The notes under the pieces: model-generated
Told to the model about the DNA's origin: nothing
Database searches by the model: none
What the model saw: the letters and a program-made list of their open reading frames with translations, nothing else
In this document: piece by piece, positions 33,514 through 42,605 of the stretch
How the letters are laid out: the number at the start of each line of letters is the position of its first letter
Position numbering within the stretch: position 1 is the stretch's first letter
Made by a program: the position numbers and the translations under genes
Source: Hathewaya limosa
Lineage (GTDB): Bacteria > Bacillota > Clostridia > Clostridiales > Clostridiaceae
NCBI RefSeq assembly: GCF_030815255.1
Contig: NZ_JAUSWN010000017.1
Span: 7,103-71,102, forward strand
Length of the DNA: 64,000 nt
Direction: 5' to 3'

Positions 33514-33686
33514 TTGTAGAGATATTTAAGAATATGTACTAGCTATTTTTATATATAAAGCTTACAGATTGATAATAAAGAAGTTTTTCTTATTCTATGA
33601 GCTTACTATGTAATAAGCCTTATATTTTGTATGAACTTTAGGATTAGATAATTAATAAATAAGATATAATGTGTAGAATATAAAGT

Positions 33687-33724
33687 TACTCAACCATAAG
33701 GTACAATATGGTTGAGTATTTTTT
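33687..33724 (+). terminator. Terminator of the AraC-linked ABC operon
   Basis: 12-bp perfect arms (TACTCAACCATA and complement), 8-base loop, TTTTTT. The rest of the 33514-33844 gap shows no gene. Confidence 0.85.
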
Positions 33725-33844
33725 ATGTTTAAATGATTTACCAAGTAATTCATATAAGGTATAATAATTACTAATTAATATAAAATTCAGATTAATTTTG
33801 GTAAAGCTAACTGTTAAATAGTAATTTATGGGGGGAATAAATGA

Positions 33845-34372
33845 ATGTTATTAGAGGATATCAAACAAGAATTGAACTTGAATCATTTAGAAGTTAAAGA
33901 CAATAATTATGAAGATATATTTAATTTATATAAAGGTAATGAAGAGTATGCAAAACTATCTAATAATTATCCCATCACTATGGAAAATGTAAAAAGAGAT
34001 GTTGAGGATACACCACCTTTCACAGATATTACTCACAAGCATTTTATAAGTATATACAATATTCATAATGAGTTAGTTGCAGTATTGGATATTATCGATG
34101 GATATAGTTTTCAAGATAAGAATAATAAAAATACAATTTGGATTGGATTGTTAGAAATTAACATAAATAAGCATAATACAGGGATAGGAAATCTAATTGT
34201 TAATACTTTATTTGATGTATGTAAAAAAAATAGCAAAACGATACTTCAATTGGGTGTAATAAAAGAAAATACTAAGGCTTTAGATTTTTGGAAGAAAGTT
34301 GGATTTAAAGTTTTTACCAAAAAAAACAATGGTGAGTTTGATTTGTTTTTAATGGAGAAATCCATTTCATAA
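33845..34372 (+). CDS. GNAT-family N-acetyltransferase
   Basis: 175 residues with a GNAT core: W-I-G-L-L-E-I-N strand, a modified acetyl-CoA loop (K-H-N-T-G-I-G-N-L-I), then N-T-K-A-L-D-F-W-K-K-V-G-F-K. The TGGGGGG site is followed by ATGAATG; only the second ATG (33845) is in frame. Substrate unknown. A DUF692 fragment follows immediately, which suggests a deletion joined the two. Confidence 0.82.
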   Translation: MLLEDIKQELNLNHLEVKDNNYEDIFNLYKGNEEYAKLSNNYPITMENVKRDVEDTPPFTDITHKHFISIYNIHNELVAVLDIIDGYSFQDKNNKNTIWIGLLEININKHNTGIGNLIVNTLFDVCKKNSKTILQLGVIKENTKALDFWKKVGFKVFTKKNNGEFDLFLMEKSIS

Positions 34373-34385
34373 AATTCCAAATTCT

Positions 34386-34646
34386 ATGCCAGAACAAATT
34401 AATCGTGTACTAAATGAGAACGATGTATCATTTTTATTAGATTTAACACATGCAAAAATTACTGCTCTATATAATGGTTGGGATGTTTATGATTATATTC
34501 TTCAGTTACCACTTAATAGCGTTAAAGAAATTCACGTAAATGGTTCAGGCTATGATAAGAATGGCTTTCCTGAAGATATACATAAGTCTATGGAAGATGA
34601 AAATTATACTTATTCAAAGCCAAAGAAAATAATAAAATTACTTTAA
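34386..34646 (+). pseudogene. C-terminal fragment of a DUF692 (MbnB/TglH-like) enzyme
   Basis: 86 residues. The stretch from F-L-L-D-L-T-H-A-K-I through Y-I-L-Q-L-P-L-N-S-V-K-E-I-H-V-N-G-S-G matches the late TIM-barrel part of DUF692 proteins, which are about 280 residues long and use iron to modify peptides (MbnB, TglH). The N-terminal two thirds and most metal ligands are missing, no ribosome binding site precedes the ATG, and the frame is already open within the end of the acetyltransferase gene. It is therefore a remnant, not a working gene. Confidence 0.6.
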
Positions 34647-34779
34647 ATGCTATAGAATAATGAGTAGGGTTATGTTAACTCGCTTTCACAGTGAGGATAG
34701 ACTTTTCAATTTAAAAATCTATTTCCATTTCACCTCACTTGTGATTTTAGTAGCGATAAATTCTAATCCAATGACCTAT

Positions 34780-35625
34780 TTAAGATACTGTAGTAAGTTC
34801 GCTTATGTCATTGTATATAGAGGATTTAAATCTTTTATTATTTTCCTCTGTTTCTATAGCATTTTCTATATGTACTAATAACTTTTCTAAAAGATACTTA
34901 TCATTTATATCATTGTCCTTTTTTTCTAACTCAACATAAGATCCTTCCGTTGCTATAGTAATTATTTCTGCATTATTTACTAAATAGTTAAAAATAGACA
35001 TGTCCACAGCATTAATAGCTTTTTTAGTATGAAAGCAATCTAAATCAATATCTAAAATAAATTTCTTGTTTATTCTATTGGAGATAAAAAAATCAGGTAT
35101 AAAATTATTTATCTTATTTAATTTAAACAATAGTTCCGTTCCTTCTATTACATTATCATATACATCAATTTGGCACTTATCGCTATGTAAACTTTTTTTA
35201 CATTTGCTAGTGCAACAAGGATCTATATAGTATATTTTACTATTGCCATAATCTCTGCAAATACCTGCATTCAGTAGGCTAAATACTACTGCATCTGATA
35301 TCATACCTGTTTGTAATGCAAAATCTATATGCTCATCATTTGAAAGCTTATCTAATGATGATGAAATTGTACTTGATTCATTTATATCTGCAGTTGCGAT
35401 CAATTGCTCTCTTACAGTTCTCCATTCTACGCCACCAACCTTACAAGAATGTCTGTAAAATGCACTACGGGTATCCATATGGTGGTCAAAAGTTAATAAT
35501 ACTGGTGCAGTTTCATTATTAGAAGCATATTCTGACCATGGAATTATAACTTCGTGATGATTTTCTACAATATAAACTTTCTTTCCTTTTACTACTTTTT
35601 CAGTTACTTTATCTGTTTTCAACAA
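34780..35625 (-). CDS. UPF0489 family protein
   Basis: 281 residues. The start V-Y-I-V-E-N-H-H-E-V, then L-L-T-F-D-H-H-M-D-T and F-I-L-D-I-D-L-D-C-F match UPF0489, a family related to the arginase/deacetylase fold with His/Asp metal ligands. No function is established. A five-cysteine stretch (C-C-T-S-K-C-K-K, plus C residues nearby) is unusual. TTG start after AAAGGAG. It runs convergent to the acetyltransferase/DUF692 fragment. Confidence 0.75.
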   Translation of the reverse strand: MLKTDKVTEKVVKGKKVYIVENHHEVIIPWSEYASNNETAPVLLTFDHHMDTRSAFYRHSCKVGGVEWRTVREQLIATADINESSTISSSLDKLSNDEHIDFALQTGMISDAVVFSLLNAGICRDYGNSKIYYIDPCCTSKCKKSLHSDKCQIDVYDNVIEGTELLFKLNKINNFIPDFFISNRINKKFILDIDLDCFHTKKAINAVDMSIFNYLVNNAEIITIATEGSYVELEKKDNDINDKYLLEKLLVHIENAIETEENNKRFKSSIYNDISELTTVS

Positions 35626-35788
35626 TAATCACTCCTTTAAAAACGCTCTGCAAGTTTCGACATTATATAACATACCACATTCTTAATAAAAGGAAAAGTG
35701 TCGTTTAGGATATGATTATGTTGTTAAAAAGTTCTTATTATCACAGTTGGTTTTAATTAGCTCTCAATCTTAATATATTACTCATTGA

Positions 35789-35917
35789 ACATATAAATTG
35801 AGTAAAAAATCTGGTGATATAAAGAGAACTTTTACCGAAGATTATGAAAGCACTGTTCCAGGTGAATATACAAAAGACGGAGAGCCACATTGTTATTTGT
35901 ATATTGCCATTCAGTAG
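35789..35917 (+). pseudogene. C-terminal remnant of a GyrI-like effector-binding protein
   Basis: An open stretch without a start codon ends R-T-F-T-E-D-Y-E-S-T-V-P-G-E-Y, then a Y-L-Y-I-A-I-Q tail and TAG. The pattern E-D-Y-E-x-x-x-P-x then I-x-I-P/A-I is the usual end of GyrI-like (AraC effector-binding) domains. The 5' part of the gene is gone. Confidence 0.4.
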
Positions 35918-35978
35918 AATAAATGGTTTAATACTACTATACATTACAAATATGAAATTTACATGGAGGAATGTAATT

Positions 35979-36677
35979 ATGAGTGGACATTCAGTTGATG
36001 ATAGTTTAAAGGCTTGGGAAGCCAATGCTCAGTTTTGGGATAATCGTATGGGAGATGACTCTAATGAATTTCATAGAGAAGTTATCAGACCAAAAGTAAG
36101 TGAACTTCTTGATATTAAGGAAAATGATTTTATACTTGATATTGCCTGTGGAAATGGTAATTACTCTGCTTATATTGCAGAGAAAGGCGCAGATGTTGTT
36201 GCTTTTGATTACAGTCCTAAAATGGTAACCTTAGCAGAAAAAAGACAACAGAAATATAAAGATAAAATTGAATTCTATGTTATAGATGCAACTAATGAAC
36301 AAGAACTTCATTCACTAAAAAAGGATAGATCATATACTAAAGCTGTTTCCAACATGGCTATAATGGATATCATTGATATTACCCTTTTATTTAAGTGTGT
36401 CAATGACTTACTTACGGAAAATGGTGTTTTTGTATTTGCTACACAACATCCTTGTTTTGTGACATTAACTGATAAGTATTTAACTGCTCATAGTTATAAG
36501 GGGGAGGCTATTACAGGTCAACCTCAATTACAATGTTATTATCATCGTTCATTACAAGATATTTTTAATCTATGCTTTGAAAGTGGGTTTATAATAGATG
36601 GCTTTTATGAAGAATGTTATGGGGTTGGTGAAAAACCAGATGTAATAATTGTTCGAGCAAGAAAGTATAAAAAGTAA
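35979..36677 (+). CDS. Class I SAM-dependent methyltransferase
   Basis: 232 residues from the ATG at 35979 (MSGHSVDDSLKAWEAN), which follows GGAGG. A frame opens earlier at 35844, but those 45 residues overlie the GyrI-like remnant and are not family-like. Motif I I-L-D-I-A-C-G-N-G-N-Y (near residue 49) binds S-adenosylmethionine; D-Y-S-P-K-M follows. Substrate unknown; likely a small molecule. A shortened duplicate of its 3' end lies at 37281. Confidence 0.85.
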   Translation: MSGHSVDDSLKAWEANAQFWDNRMGDDSNEFHREVIRPKVSELLDIKENDFILDIACGNGNYSAYIAEKGADVVAFDYSPKMVTLAEKRQQKYKDKIEFYVIDATNEQELHSLKKDRSYTKAVSNMAIMDIIDITLLFKCVNDLLTENGVFVFATQHPCFVTLTDKYLTAHSYKGEAITGQPQLQCYYHRSLQDIFNLCFESGFIIDGFYEECYGVGEKPDVIIVRARKYKK

Positions 36678-36711
36678 ATCTTTGAAAAGGATATAGGGGG
36701 TATTATTAATT

Positions 36712-37230
36712 ATGATAGTAAATAACTTAGAAACAAATAGATTAATTATTAAAAGCACTAAGAAAAAAGATACTACATTTTGCTTAGATATATGGTTGGA
36801 TGATGAAATGGGGAAATATCTATCAGACCCGCCTCGTGATAAAGCAGATGATACATATCTCAAATGGAAAGAAAATGTAGAAATTTATGATGGGTGCTTT
36901 TACTTTATTGCAGTTTCAAAGGAAACAGGCGATTACATTGGAACATGTAGCACAGTGCCAAGTGATGACAAAAAACATTGGGATTTAGGATATGCTATTC
37001 ATAAAAAATATTGGCGTCAAGGCTATGCTACAGAAATGATAAAAGCACTCATTGATTTTTGCTATATAAATGGTGGTAGAAAAATTACAGCTAGTGTAGC
37101 AAAACAAAATCCAGGTTCAAATGCTGTATTAAGAAAACTTAATTTTTATATTGAAAAAGAAGGTAGTTTTAAAAAACATGGAACTGATATTATATATGAT
37201 AACTATACTTACAGACTTGATTTGAAATAA
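36712..37230 (+). CDS. GNAT-family N-acetyltransferase, RimJ/RimL type
   Basis: 172 residues starting N-N-L-E-T-N-R-L-I-I-K and containing L-G-Y-A-I-H-K-K-Y-W-R-Q-G-Y-A-T-E-M (acetyl-CoA loop R-Q-G-Y-A), then A-S-V-A-K-Q-N-P-G-S-N-A-V-L-R-K-L-N-F. These are RimJ/RimL marks; members acetylate protein N-termini or small amines. A GGGGG site precedes the ATG. It may be co-transcribed with the methyltransferase 34 bp upstream. Confidence 0.85.
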   Translation: MIVNNLETNRLIIKSTKKKDTTFCLDIWLDDEMGKYLSDPPRDKADDTYLKWKENVEIYDGCFYFIAVSKETGDYIGTCSTVPSDDKKHWDLGYAIHKKYWRQGYATEMIKALIDFCYINGGRKITASVAKQNPGSNAVLRKLNFYIEKEGSFKKHGTDIIYDNYTYRLDLK

Positions 37231-37280
37231 TCATGAATTATCTATATTAAGATTAAAAATAAGATTACTAAATAGCAAGT

Positions 37281-37350
37281 TATAAGATATCTTTAATCTA
37301 TGCTTTGAAAGATGTAATAATTATTCCAGAAAAAAGTATAAAAAGTAAAT
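37281..37350 (+). pseudogene. Shortened duplicate of the methyltransferase 3' end
   Basis: The sequence matches 36553-36586 (AAGATAT to CTTTGAAA) and then jumps to the match of 36640-36680 (GATGTAATAATT to AGTAAAT), so the middle is deleted. It shows that the methyltransferase/acetyltransferase segment was partly duplicated. Confidence 0.65.
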
Positions 37351-37454
37351 TTTTATTTATATATTAGTTAAAAACCTTTAATTTACTTCTATAGTGAATT
37401 AAAATATTTGAATAGGTAAAAATAAACTAAGTCTAAAACAAATGAGGTAAAATT

Positions 37455-38639
37455 ATGAATAAACTTATGGAACAAGCTAGATTAATAAAAGATGATATTA
37501 TAAATTATAGAAGAACTATTCATAGTAATCCAGAAGTTGGATCTAAACTGACTAAAACCAAAACTTTTGTAATGGATAAGTTAAGAGAGTTTGGATATGA
37601 CCCTAAAGAAATATGTGAAAGTGGTATAGTTGCAACAATTAAAGGAAATAAGCCAGGGAAAACTTTTTTACTAAGAGCAGATATGGATGCATTACCAATG
37701 AAGGAAGTTACTGATTGTGATTTTAAATCAACTAATGAATATATGCATTCATGCGGACATGATATGCATACTGCAATGCTTTTAGGTGCAGCTAAGCTAC
37801 TAAAACAAAATGAAGATCAAATAGAAGGTACTGTTAAATTAGTATTTCAACCAGATGAAGAAGGATTTACAGGTGCTAAGAATATGATTAAAGCAGGTGT
37901 TCTTGAAAATCCTAAAGTTGATGCAGCAATGGCAATGCATGTATATTCTGGTACACCTTCAAACATAATATTATGCGGATTAGGCACTAGTATAGCAGGA
38001 TGTACTAGATTTAGAATAATTGTAAATGGATCTGGATGCCATGGGGCTATGCCTGAAACTGGAGTAGATCCTATTAATATAGCTTCACACATATATATAT
38101 CCTTACAGGAAATAATAAGTAGAGAAATATCAGCTACTAAACCTGCCGTTGTAACAATAGGTAAATTTGTTGGAGGAGATGCACCAAATATAATACCAGG
38201 TGAGGTTATTATGGAAGGTACTATTAGAAGTCTAGATAAAGAAGTAGGACAATTTATATTTGAAAGAATGAATGATATTGTTACATCTACCGCTAAAATG
38301 TTTAGAGGAGAAGCTAAGTTAATAGAGTTATCTTCAGTCCCTCCATTAAATAACGATGATAATTTAGCTCACGAGATCACTAATTACATGAAAGACTTAG
38401 TAGGTGAGAAATCAGTTATATTATTTGAATCTGGAGGAATGGGATCAGAAGATTTCGCTTCTTATTCATATGAAGTTCCAAGTCTATATGTTATGTTAGG
38501 TGCTGGCACTAAGCAAGAAAACCCTTTATTTGGGGAACCTATGCATAGTGAGAAAGTTGTGTTTAATGAAGATATATTGCCTACTGGAGCAGCTATACAT
38601 GCATATAGTGCTATTATGTGGTTAAAAAATAATAAATAA
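37455..38639 (+). CDS. M20-family amidohydrolase (hippurate / IAA-amino-acid hydrolase type)
   Basis: 394 residues, usual length for the family. Metal ligands: C100-G-H102-D-M-H105, F-Q-P-D-E-E-G (about 132-138), A-M-H-V-Y (about 160-164) and the late G-G-M-G-S-E-D-F-A-S-Y. The enzyme removes acyl groups from amino acids or aryl conjugates in the cytoplasm. TGAGG precedes the ATG. Two small genes follow in the same direction. Confidence 0.9.
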   Translation: MNKLMEQARLIKDDIINYRRTIHSNPEVGSKLTKTKTFVMDKLREFGYDPKEICESGIVATIKGNKPGKTFLLRADMDALPMKEVTDCDFKSTNEYMHSCGHDMHTAMLLGAAKLLKQNEDQIEGTVKLVFQPDEEGFTGAKNMIKAGVLENPKVDAAMAMHVYSGTPSNIILCGLGTSIAGCTRFRIIVNGSGCHGAMPETGVDPINIASHIYISLQEIISREISATKPAVVTIGKFVGGDAPNIIPGEVIMEGTIRSLDKEVGQFIFERMNDIVTSTAKMFRGEAKLIELSSVPPLNNDDNLAHEITNYMKDLVGEKSVILFESGGMGSEDFASYSYEVPSLYVMLGAGTKQENPLFGEPMHSEKVVFNEDILPTGAAIHAYSAIMWLKNNK

Positions 38640-38667
38640 ACTAGTTTTTCTTCAGGAGGTATTTTAT

Positions 38668-38832
38668 ATGAAGGATAAAGAAAATAATTTATATAATATC
38701 TTTTTAAGTTACTCGTATAGTGAATTAAAAGCTCTGTTTAAAAATGCTAAAACCAAAGAAGAACAAGACTTTTATATGATTTTATCAAATTTGGTATTAC
38801 AGAAAGAACAAGCAAAGTTACTAGGTAAATAG
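38668..38832 (+). CDS. Small hypothetical protein
   Basis: 54 residues, MKDKENNLYNIFLSYSYSEL and onward, ending L-Q-K-E-Q-A-K-L-L-G-K. Charged and helical, with no membrane segment. CAGGAGG precedes the ATG with ideal spacing. The next gene starts one base after its stop, so they form a pair. No family recognised; toxin-antitoxin-like size and coupling are noted but not proof. Confidence 0.55.
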   Translation: MKDKENNLYNIFLSYSYSELKALFKNAKTKEEQDFYMILSNLVLQKEQAKLLGK

Positions 38833-38833
38833 T

Positions 38834-39055
38834 ATGGTAACTTACATAAGTTTTGCATATTACTTTGATATACCTTTTGAAGAAACCTTAAATCGTCATA
38901 AACAAAAACCTAATTGCCACGAATTTGGAGAAAAAGAAATAAGAAAATGGTGGAATGAAAAAGATTTATTGGATATCATTCCTGAAACATATATACACAA
39001 AGATCTAAGCTTAAATGAAATAGTAGATATGGTTTATACTGATGTTATAAAATAA
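38834..39055 (+). CDS. Small hypothetical protein coupled to the preceding gene
   Basis: 73 residues with an aromatic N-terminus (V-T-Y-I-S-F-A-Y-Y-F-D-I-P-F) and a charged rest including R-K-W-W-N-E-K. No own ribosome binding site is evident, so translation probably depends on coupling with the 38668 gene. No family recognised. Confidence 0.5.
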   Translation: MVTYISFAYYFDIPFEETLNRHKQKPNCHEFGEKEIRKWWNEKDLLDIIPETYIHKDLSLNEIVDMVYTDVIK

Positions 39056-39193
39056 AAATCATAAGCTATATTTTAGAACAACGTTGAAAATATCTAAATT
39101 TTTAAGAGAAGTGTAATTTTCACTTCCCTTAGTTCACTTTTTATTAATATTGTCTGCTTAATAAAAATACTATGACTTAATTATATATTATAT

Positions 39194-39487
39194 TTACTTT
39201 AAAATATGGGATATGAGTACAATTAAAATACCTATGATAATTCCAATATCTACTGCAATACTTTTATCTCCATGCTTCTTTTTAAGCAACGTGAGGATTT
39301 GTCCTATTATAACAAAAAACAATACTATCCCTATAGCTATTTTACTAAAAAATGAACTAAATGGAACATCAGTAATAAGAACTATAGATATTGGAATTAA
39401 GATAATTAACGAAGCAATTACATATAATATCCTATTTAGATTGTCATTTTTTATATATAATATAAAATCCAATTTATTAAATTTCAT
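39194..39487 (-). CDS. Small hypothetical membrane protein
   Basis: 97 residues with three membrane segments (about 20-40, 46-64, 78-96). AAAGGAG precedes the ATG. No family recognised. Convergent with the two small genes to its left. Confidence 0.55.
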   Translation of the reverse strand: MKFNKLDFILYIKNDNLNRILYVIASLIILIPISIVLITDVPFSSFFSKIAIGIVLFFVIIGQILTLLKKKHGDKSIAVDIGIIIGILIVLISHILK

Positions 39488-39551
39488 TTCACTCTACTCC
39501 TTTCAATATAATTTACTCTTATTACGCATCTTTTCTACTAAGTATGTACTA

Positions 39552-39587
39552 AAGCCTTACTATATGATAATTATAATATAGTAAGGC
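39552..39587. terminator. Hairpin after the 39587 mini-ORF
   Basis: GCCTTACTATAT pairs with ATATAGTAAGGC. It stands directly after a 28-codon minus-strand ORF. The T-run is weak. Confidence 0.45.
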
Positions 39588-39673
39588 TAAACAAATATCA
39601 CCTCTCTTTCTTTAGAATCTGTTATTTTTGTATAAGCATGGACTACTACATTGCAAACCATAAGATTCTTCAT
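39587..39673 (-). CDS. Candidate 28-residue ORF
   Basis: ATG at 39673 after AAGGAAG (spacing about 8) encodes M-K-N-L-M-V-C-N-V-V-V-H-A-Y-T-K and 12 more residues. The frame is open about 10 codons further upstream, so it might also be the tail of a lost gene. A hairpin follows the stop at once. The rest of the gap 39674-39935 holds an isolated AAAGGAG-ATG at 39761-39771 that stops after three codons. Confidence 0.25.
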   Translation of the reverse strand: MKNLMVCNVVVHAYTKITDSKEREVIFV

Positions 39674-39935
39674 TTTAACAACTTCCTTATGAATTTCAAA
39701 TAGTTGTAGTCACTTGAATCAGTAAATACTATGTTATAATTTTACTATATAAATACAGAAAGGAGATATGTTTTTTTAGTGTCTAAGAATTTCTTTACAA
39801 TTGAATAGTTCTGAATATTCAAAATAACAAATGTAAATTCAAAAGTAAGAAGGTAAACTAAGTACACTCTTAAAAAGTTTAATAAGGTCATAACAGGGAG
39901 ATTTTAGGTATTAATACACATATGGGGATGATATT

Positions 39936-40424
39936 ATGAAATTTATAAAAAAACATTCAGCAAAGATTTTTTTTGTATTATTTTTTATTAGTTTTATAGT
40001 TGCTGCAGACAATATTTATGATAAATATAGAATGAGAGAGTCAATAAGAAGACGATTTTCTAATGCACTAAGTGCAGCTTCTTCTCATATTTATCTTATG
40101 GATGAAACTGATAAAAGGCAAACAGAGATAAAAAACTTTGTTAAAGATGCAAAATTAGTTTTAGATATCACTTATTTTGCAGGTGATAATGCATTATGCC
40201 ATGATAATCGAAAAAACCTAGAAACAATTCTAAATTATATAGAAAGAACCTTTTGTAATAATTCTAAAGAAATAAAACTTACACATAAGAAAAAAGAATT
40301 TCTTTACAACTATTTAAATAAAATTGCTACATATCCTTATGATCAAACAACTTCAAAGAAGGTTATTGAGGAATTAGAAAGTATTGAATGTAGTTATAAA
40401 AATTTAATTACTATTTACAATTAG
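39936..40424 (+). CDS. Membrane-anchored hypothetical protein, partner of an ABC exporter
   Basis: 162 residues. A basic start (M-K-F-I-K-K-H-S-A-K) and one membrane segment (about 10-27) anchor a helical extracytoplasmic domain rich in R, K and E with two cysteines about 26 residues apart. No family recognised. It is followed after 11 bp by an ABC exporter. A truncated homologue stands in the same position before the exporter at 7549, so the pairing is repeated in this window. An accessory or immunity role for the exporter is inferred. Confidence 0.55.
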   Translation: MKFIKKHSAKIFFVLFFISFIVAADNIYDKYRMRESIRRRFSNALSAASSHIYLMDETDKRQTEIKNFVKDAKLVLDITYFAGDNALCHDNRKNLETILNYIERTFCNNSKEIKLTHKKKEFLYNYLNKIATYPYDQTTSKKVIEELESIECSYKNLITIYN

Positions 40425-40435
40425 GGGTGATAAAT

Positions 40436-42073
40436 TTGGAAGAATGCAACAGATATAAAAAAGAGCTTTTAAAAAAGTATAAAACTAGTATTATAAGAAA
40501 TTCATTTATTGTGCTAGCATCAGTAATCTTAGAAATATTAGCACCTATAATATTTAAAGGTATTTTTGCAAAACATGAAAATGCCATTGAGTTTAATAAT
40601 TCAATAATATGGTTTTTAATTATTTTTACATTATCCTATGTAGTAAGAATTCTCTCTATATGGATTAGCTCTAAATTTAGCTTAAAGTTTAGAATTGAGG
40701 AAACAGAAGAATTATATAAAAAAATGTTTAAAATTAAATATAAAAAACTGAATTCCTTTACACCAGTATATTTAGTGGACAGGCTTAGTAACTCAATTAA
40801 TGTTATTTCAGATTTAATTGTACAAAACATTCCTAAGTTAATAGTATCAATAATAGCCATATGTACAATTTTTATATTAATATTTAAAGTTAATAAAGGT
40901 CTATTTATCTTAAATCTACTTTTAATGATAGCTTATTACTTCGGTAAAAAGAGATTAACCTATAAATTAGGTATAAAATCACAACATATGCAAAAGCTTT
41001 GCTCCGAGAACTTTAAAAATGTATTAGCCGTTACATCTAATGTAGATTATATAAAACAGTCAGGGGATAACACCTGGTTGATTTCCTTAATTAAAGGATA
41101 TGTAAAAAATATTGAAAATGAAATTTATAGTGTCAATAAATATGAACAGTATATCTCCAGTGGAATAGAGTATTTAATTAACTTAATTCAAAGTCTAACC
41201 TACATATATTTAGTCTATCTATATATGGATCATAAAATTTTAATGTCAGACTTAATATATATAAACTTAATAAACTCAATCTTCTTTGCAAAGCTTCAAG
41301 AACTTGCAAAAATAAACGTTGATTTAAGAGACTTAAAAGGTGCTCTTAACTTTATTGAAAATGAATTAATTGCTAATGAAGAAGAAAATGGTTCAATTTT
41401 AATTGATGAAATAAAGAAGATTTCAGCTAAGAATATTAAACTAGGATACGGAAAGGAACTAATTAAAGAGGGCAATTTCTCTAATAATAAAGGAGATATA
41501 GTATATATTAAAGGAAAATCAGGTGTTGGGAAATCAACACTTACTAAAACCTTTAATAAGATGTTAGAATCAAACTTTATTAAAATTAATGGTATAGATT
41601 TAAAAGAATTAAATAACGATTCCCTAAGAAACAGAATATCAATATTATCTCAAAATATATTTATGCTTCCTATAAGTATTAAAGATAACATTTTATTAGG
41701 TAGGGAAGTTAGTGAAGATAAATTTAACCATATAATTAATAAGCCATTTATGAAGAAGTTTTTAGAGTTAGATGATAAATTAGACACCATAATAAATGAA
41801 AATGGAAGTAATTTATCTGGTGGAGATAAGCAAAAAATAGCCTTAGCCAGGATATTAATTGATGATCCTGATGTGCTAATTCTAGATGAATCAACTAACT
41901 CAATAGATGAATCTACCGCTAAAGAGATATTAGATGACGTTATGGAAACCTTTAGTGATAAAATAATTTATATTATTTCTCATGATAATTATGCTTATAA
42001 ATATTGTAATAATACTCTTGAAATAAATGAAAAAAATTTAAGCCAGTATAACCTAGTCAATAAAGAACTTTAA
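40436..42073 (+). CDS. ABC exporter, fused membrane and ATPase domains
   Basis: About 545 residues. A GTG at 40427 is in frame but lies inside the GGGGTG ribosome binding site, so the TTG at 40436 (E-E-C-N-R-Y-K-K) is the better start. ATPase motifs: Walker A GKSGVGKST, signature NLSGGDKQK, Walker B VLILDES with T-N-S-I-D, H-loop IISHD. The inserted loop after strand one is short. A second exporter gene follows 0.8 kb on; they may pair. Cargo unknown. Confidence 0.85.
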   Translation: MEECNRYKKELLKKYKTSIIRNSFIVLASVILEILAPIIFKGIFAKHENAIEFNNSIIWFLIIFTLSYVVRILSIWISSKFSLKFRIEETEELYKKMFKIKYKKLNSFTPVYLVDRLSNSINVISDLIVQNIPKLIVSIIAICTIFILIFKVNKGLFILNLLLMIAYYFGKKRLTYKLGIKSQHMQKLCSENFKNVLAVTSNVDYIKQSGDNTWLISLIKGYVKNIENEIYSVNKYEQYISSGIEYLINLIQSLTYIYLVYLYMDHKILMSDLIYINLINSIFFAKLQELAKINVDLRDLKGALNFIENELIANEEENGSILIDEIKKISAKNIKLGYGKELIKEGNFSNNKGDIVYIKGKSGVGKSTLTKTFNKMLESNFIKINGIDLKELNNDSLRNRISILSQNIFMLPISIKDNILLGREVSEDKFNHIINKPFMKKFLELDDKLDTIINENGSNLSGGDKQKIALARILIDDPDVLILDESTNSIDESTAKEILDDVMETFSDKIIYIISHDNYAYKYCNNTLEINEKNLSQYNLVNKEL

Positions 42074-42138
42074 ACATAAAAAAGTAACCAATTAGGTTCT
42101 AATATTGCATTTATGTAATAATTAAATACGTGACAAAA

Positions 42139-42187
42139 ATCTAAAGGCAACTGATAGAAGTATATTTTCTATCGGTTGCCTTTAGAT
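42139..42187. terminator. Long hairpin after the exporter gene
   Basis: Arms of 21 bases (ATCTAAAGGCAACTGATAGAA and its complement, one G-T pair) around a 7-base loop. No T-run follows, so it may act as a processing or stability element instead of a terminator. Confidence 0.5.
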
Positions 42188-42305
42188 AACATAGGAAGAT
42201 TTTATAGATATATAATATTAGAATTTTATACTAGACTTAAAATGTAATCCTAGTCTAAAATTTTAATACATATTATTTGAACCCTATATTATATCTTGTA
42301 AAAGT

Positions 42306-42605
42306 TTATTTTAAATCTTTTTTTAATACACTTATTCCGGTGCTAATTCCAAATAATAACATAAAAAAACCAATGAACTTTAAGAAACATGAAACATTAC
42401 AGTACTCATTTAGAATTACTAAAAATGCTATACCAATTATCATTGTAAATAAAGATAAAAACATTTGTTTGATAGTAGGCATCTTGTTCAGCACATCTTT
42501 ATTTATGATCATAAAAAAGATAAATATCATCAAAGTACTAAGAAGTAAGGAAACCCAACTCATAAAGAACATTCCTTTCATGAAAAATATTTGTTGTAAA
42601 TTCAA
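42306..42605 (-). CDS. Small hypothetical membrane protein
   Basis: Up to 99 residues with three membrane segments (about 14-34, 47-65, 74-92 in the longest frame). The longest frame starts at TTG 42605, but an ATG at 42563 (M-S-W-V-S-L) follows AAAGGA with better spacing, giving about 85 residues. It is convergent with the exporter gene. No family recognised; a plus-strand frame over the same DNA lacks support. Confidence 0.5.
   Translation of the reverse strand: MNLQQIFFMKGMFFMSWVSLLLSTLMIFIFFMIINKDVLNKMPTIKQMFLSLFTMIIGIAFLVILNEYCNVSCFLKFIGFFMLLFGISTGISVLKKDLK

Noticed and set aside
35844..35978. 45-residue N-terminal extension of the methyltransferase
   Set aside because: It overlies a different coding remnant in another frame, and a GGAGG site supports the ATG at 35979.
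42139..42187. Long hairpin considered as a riboswitch or small RNA
   Set aside because: It follows a gene, has no downstream gene on that strand and shows no riboswitch-like core.
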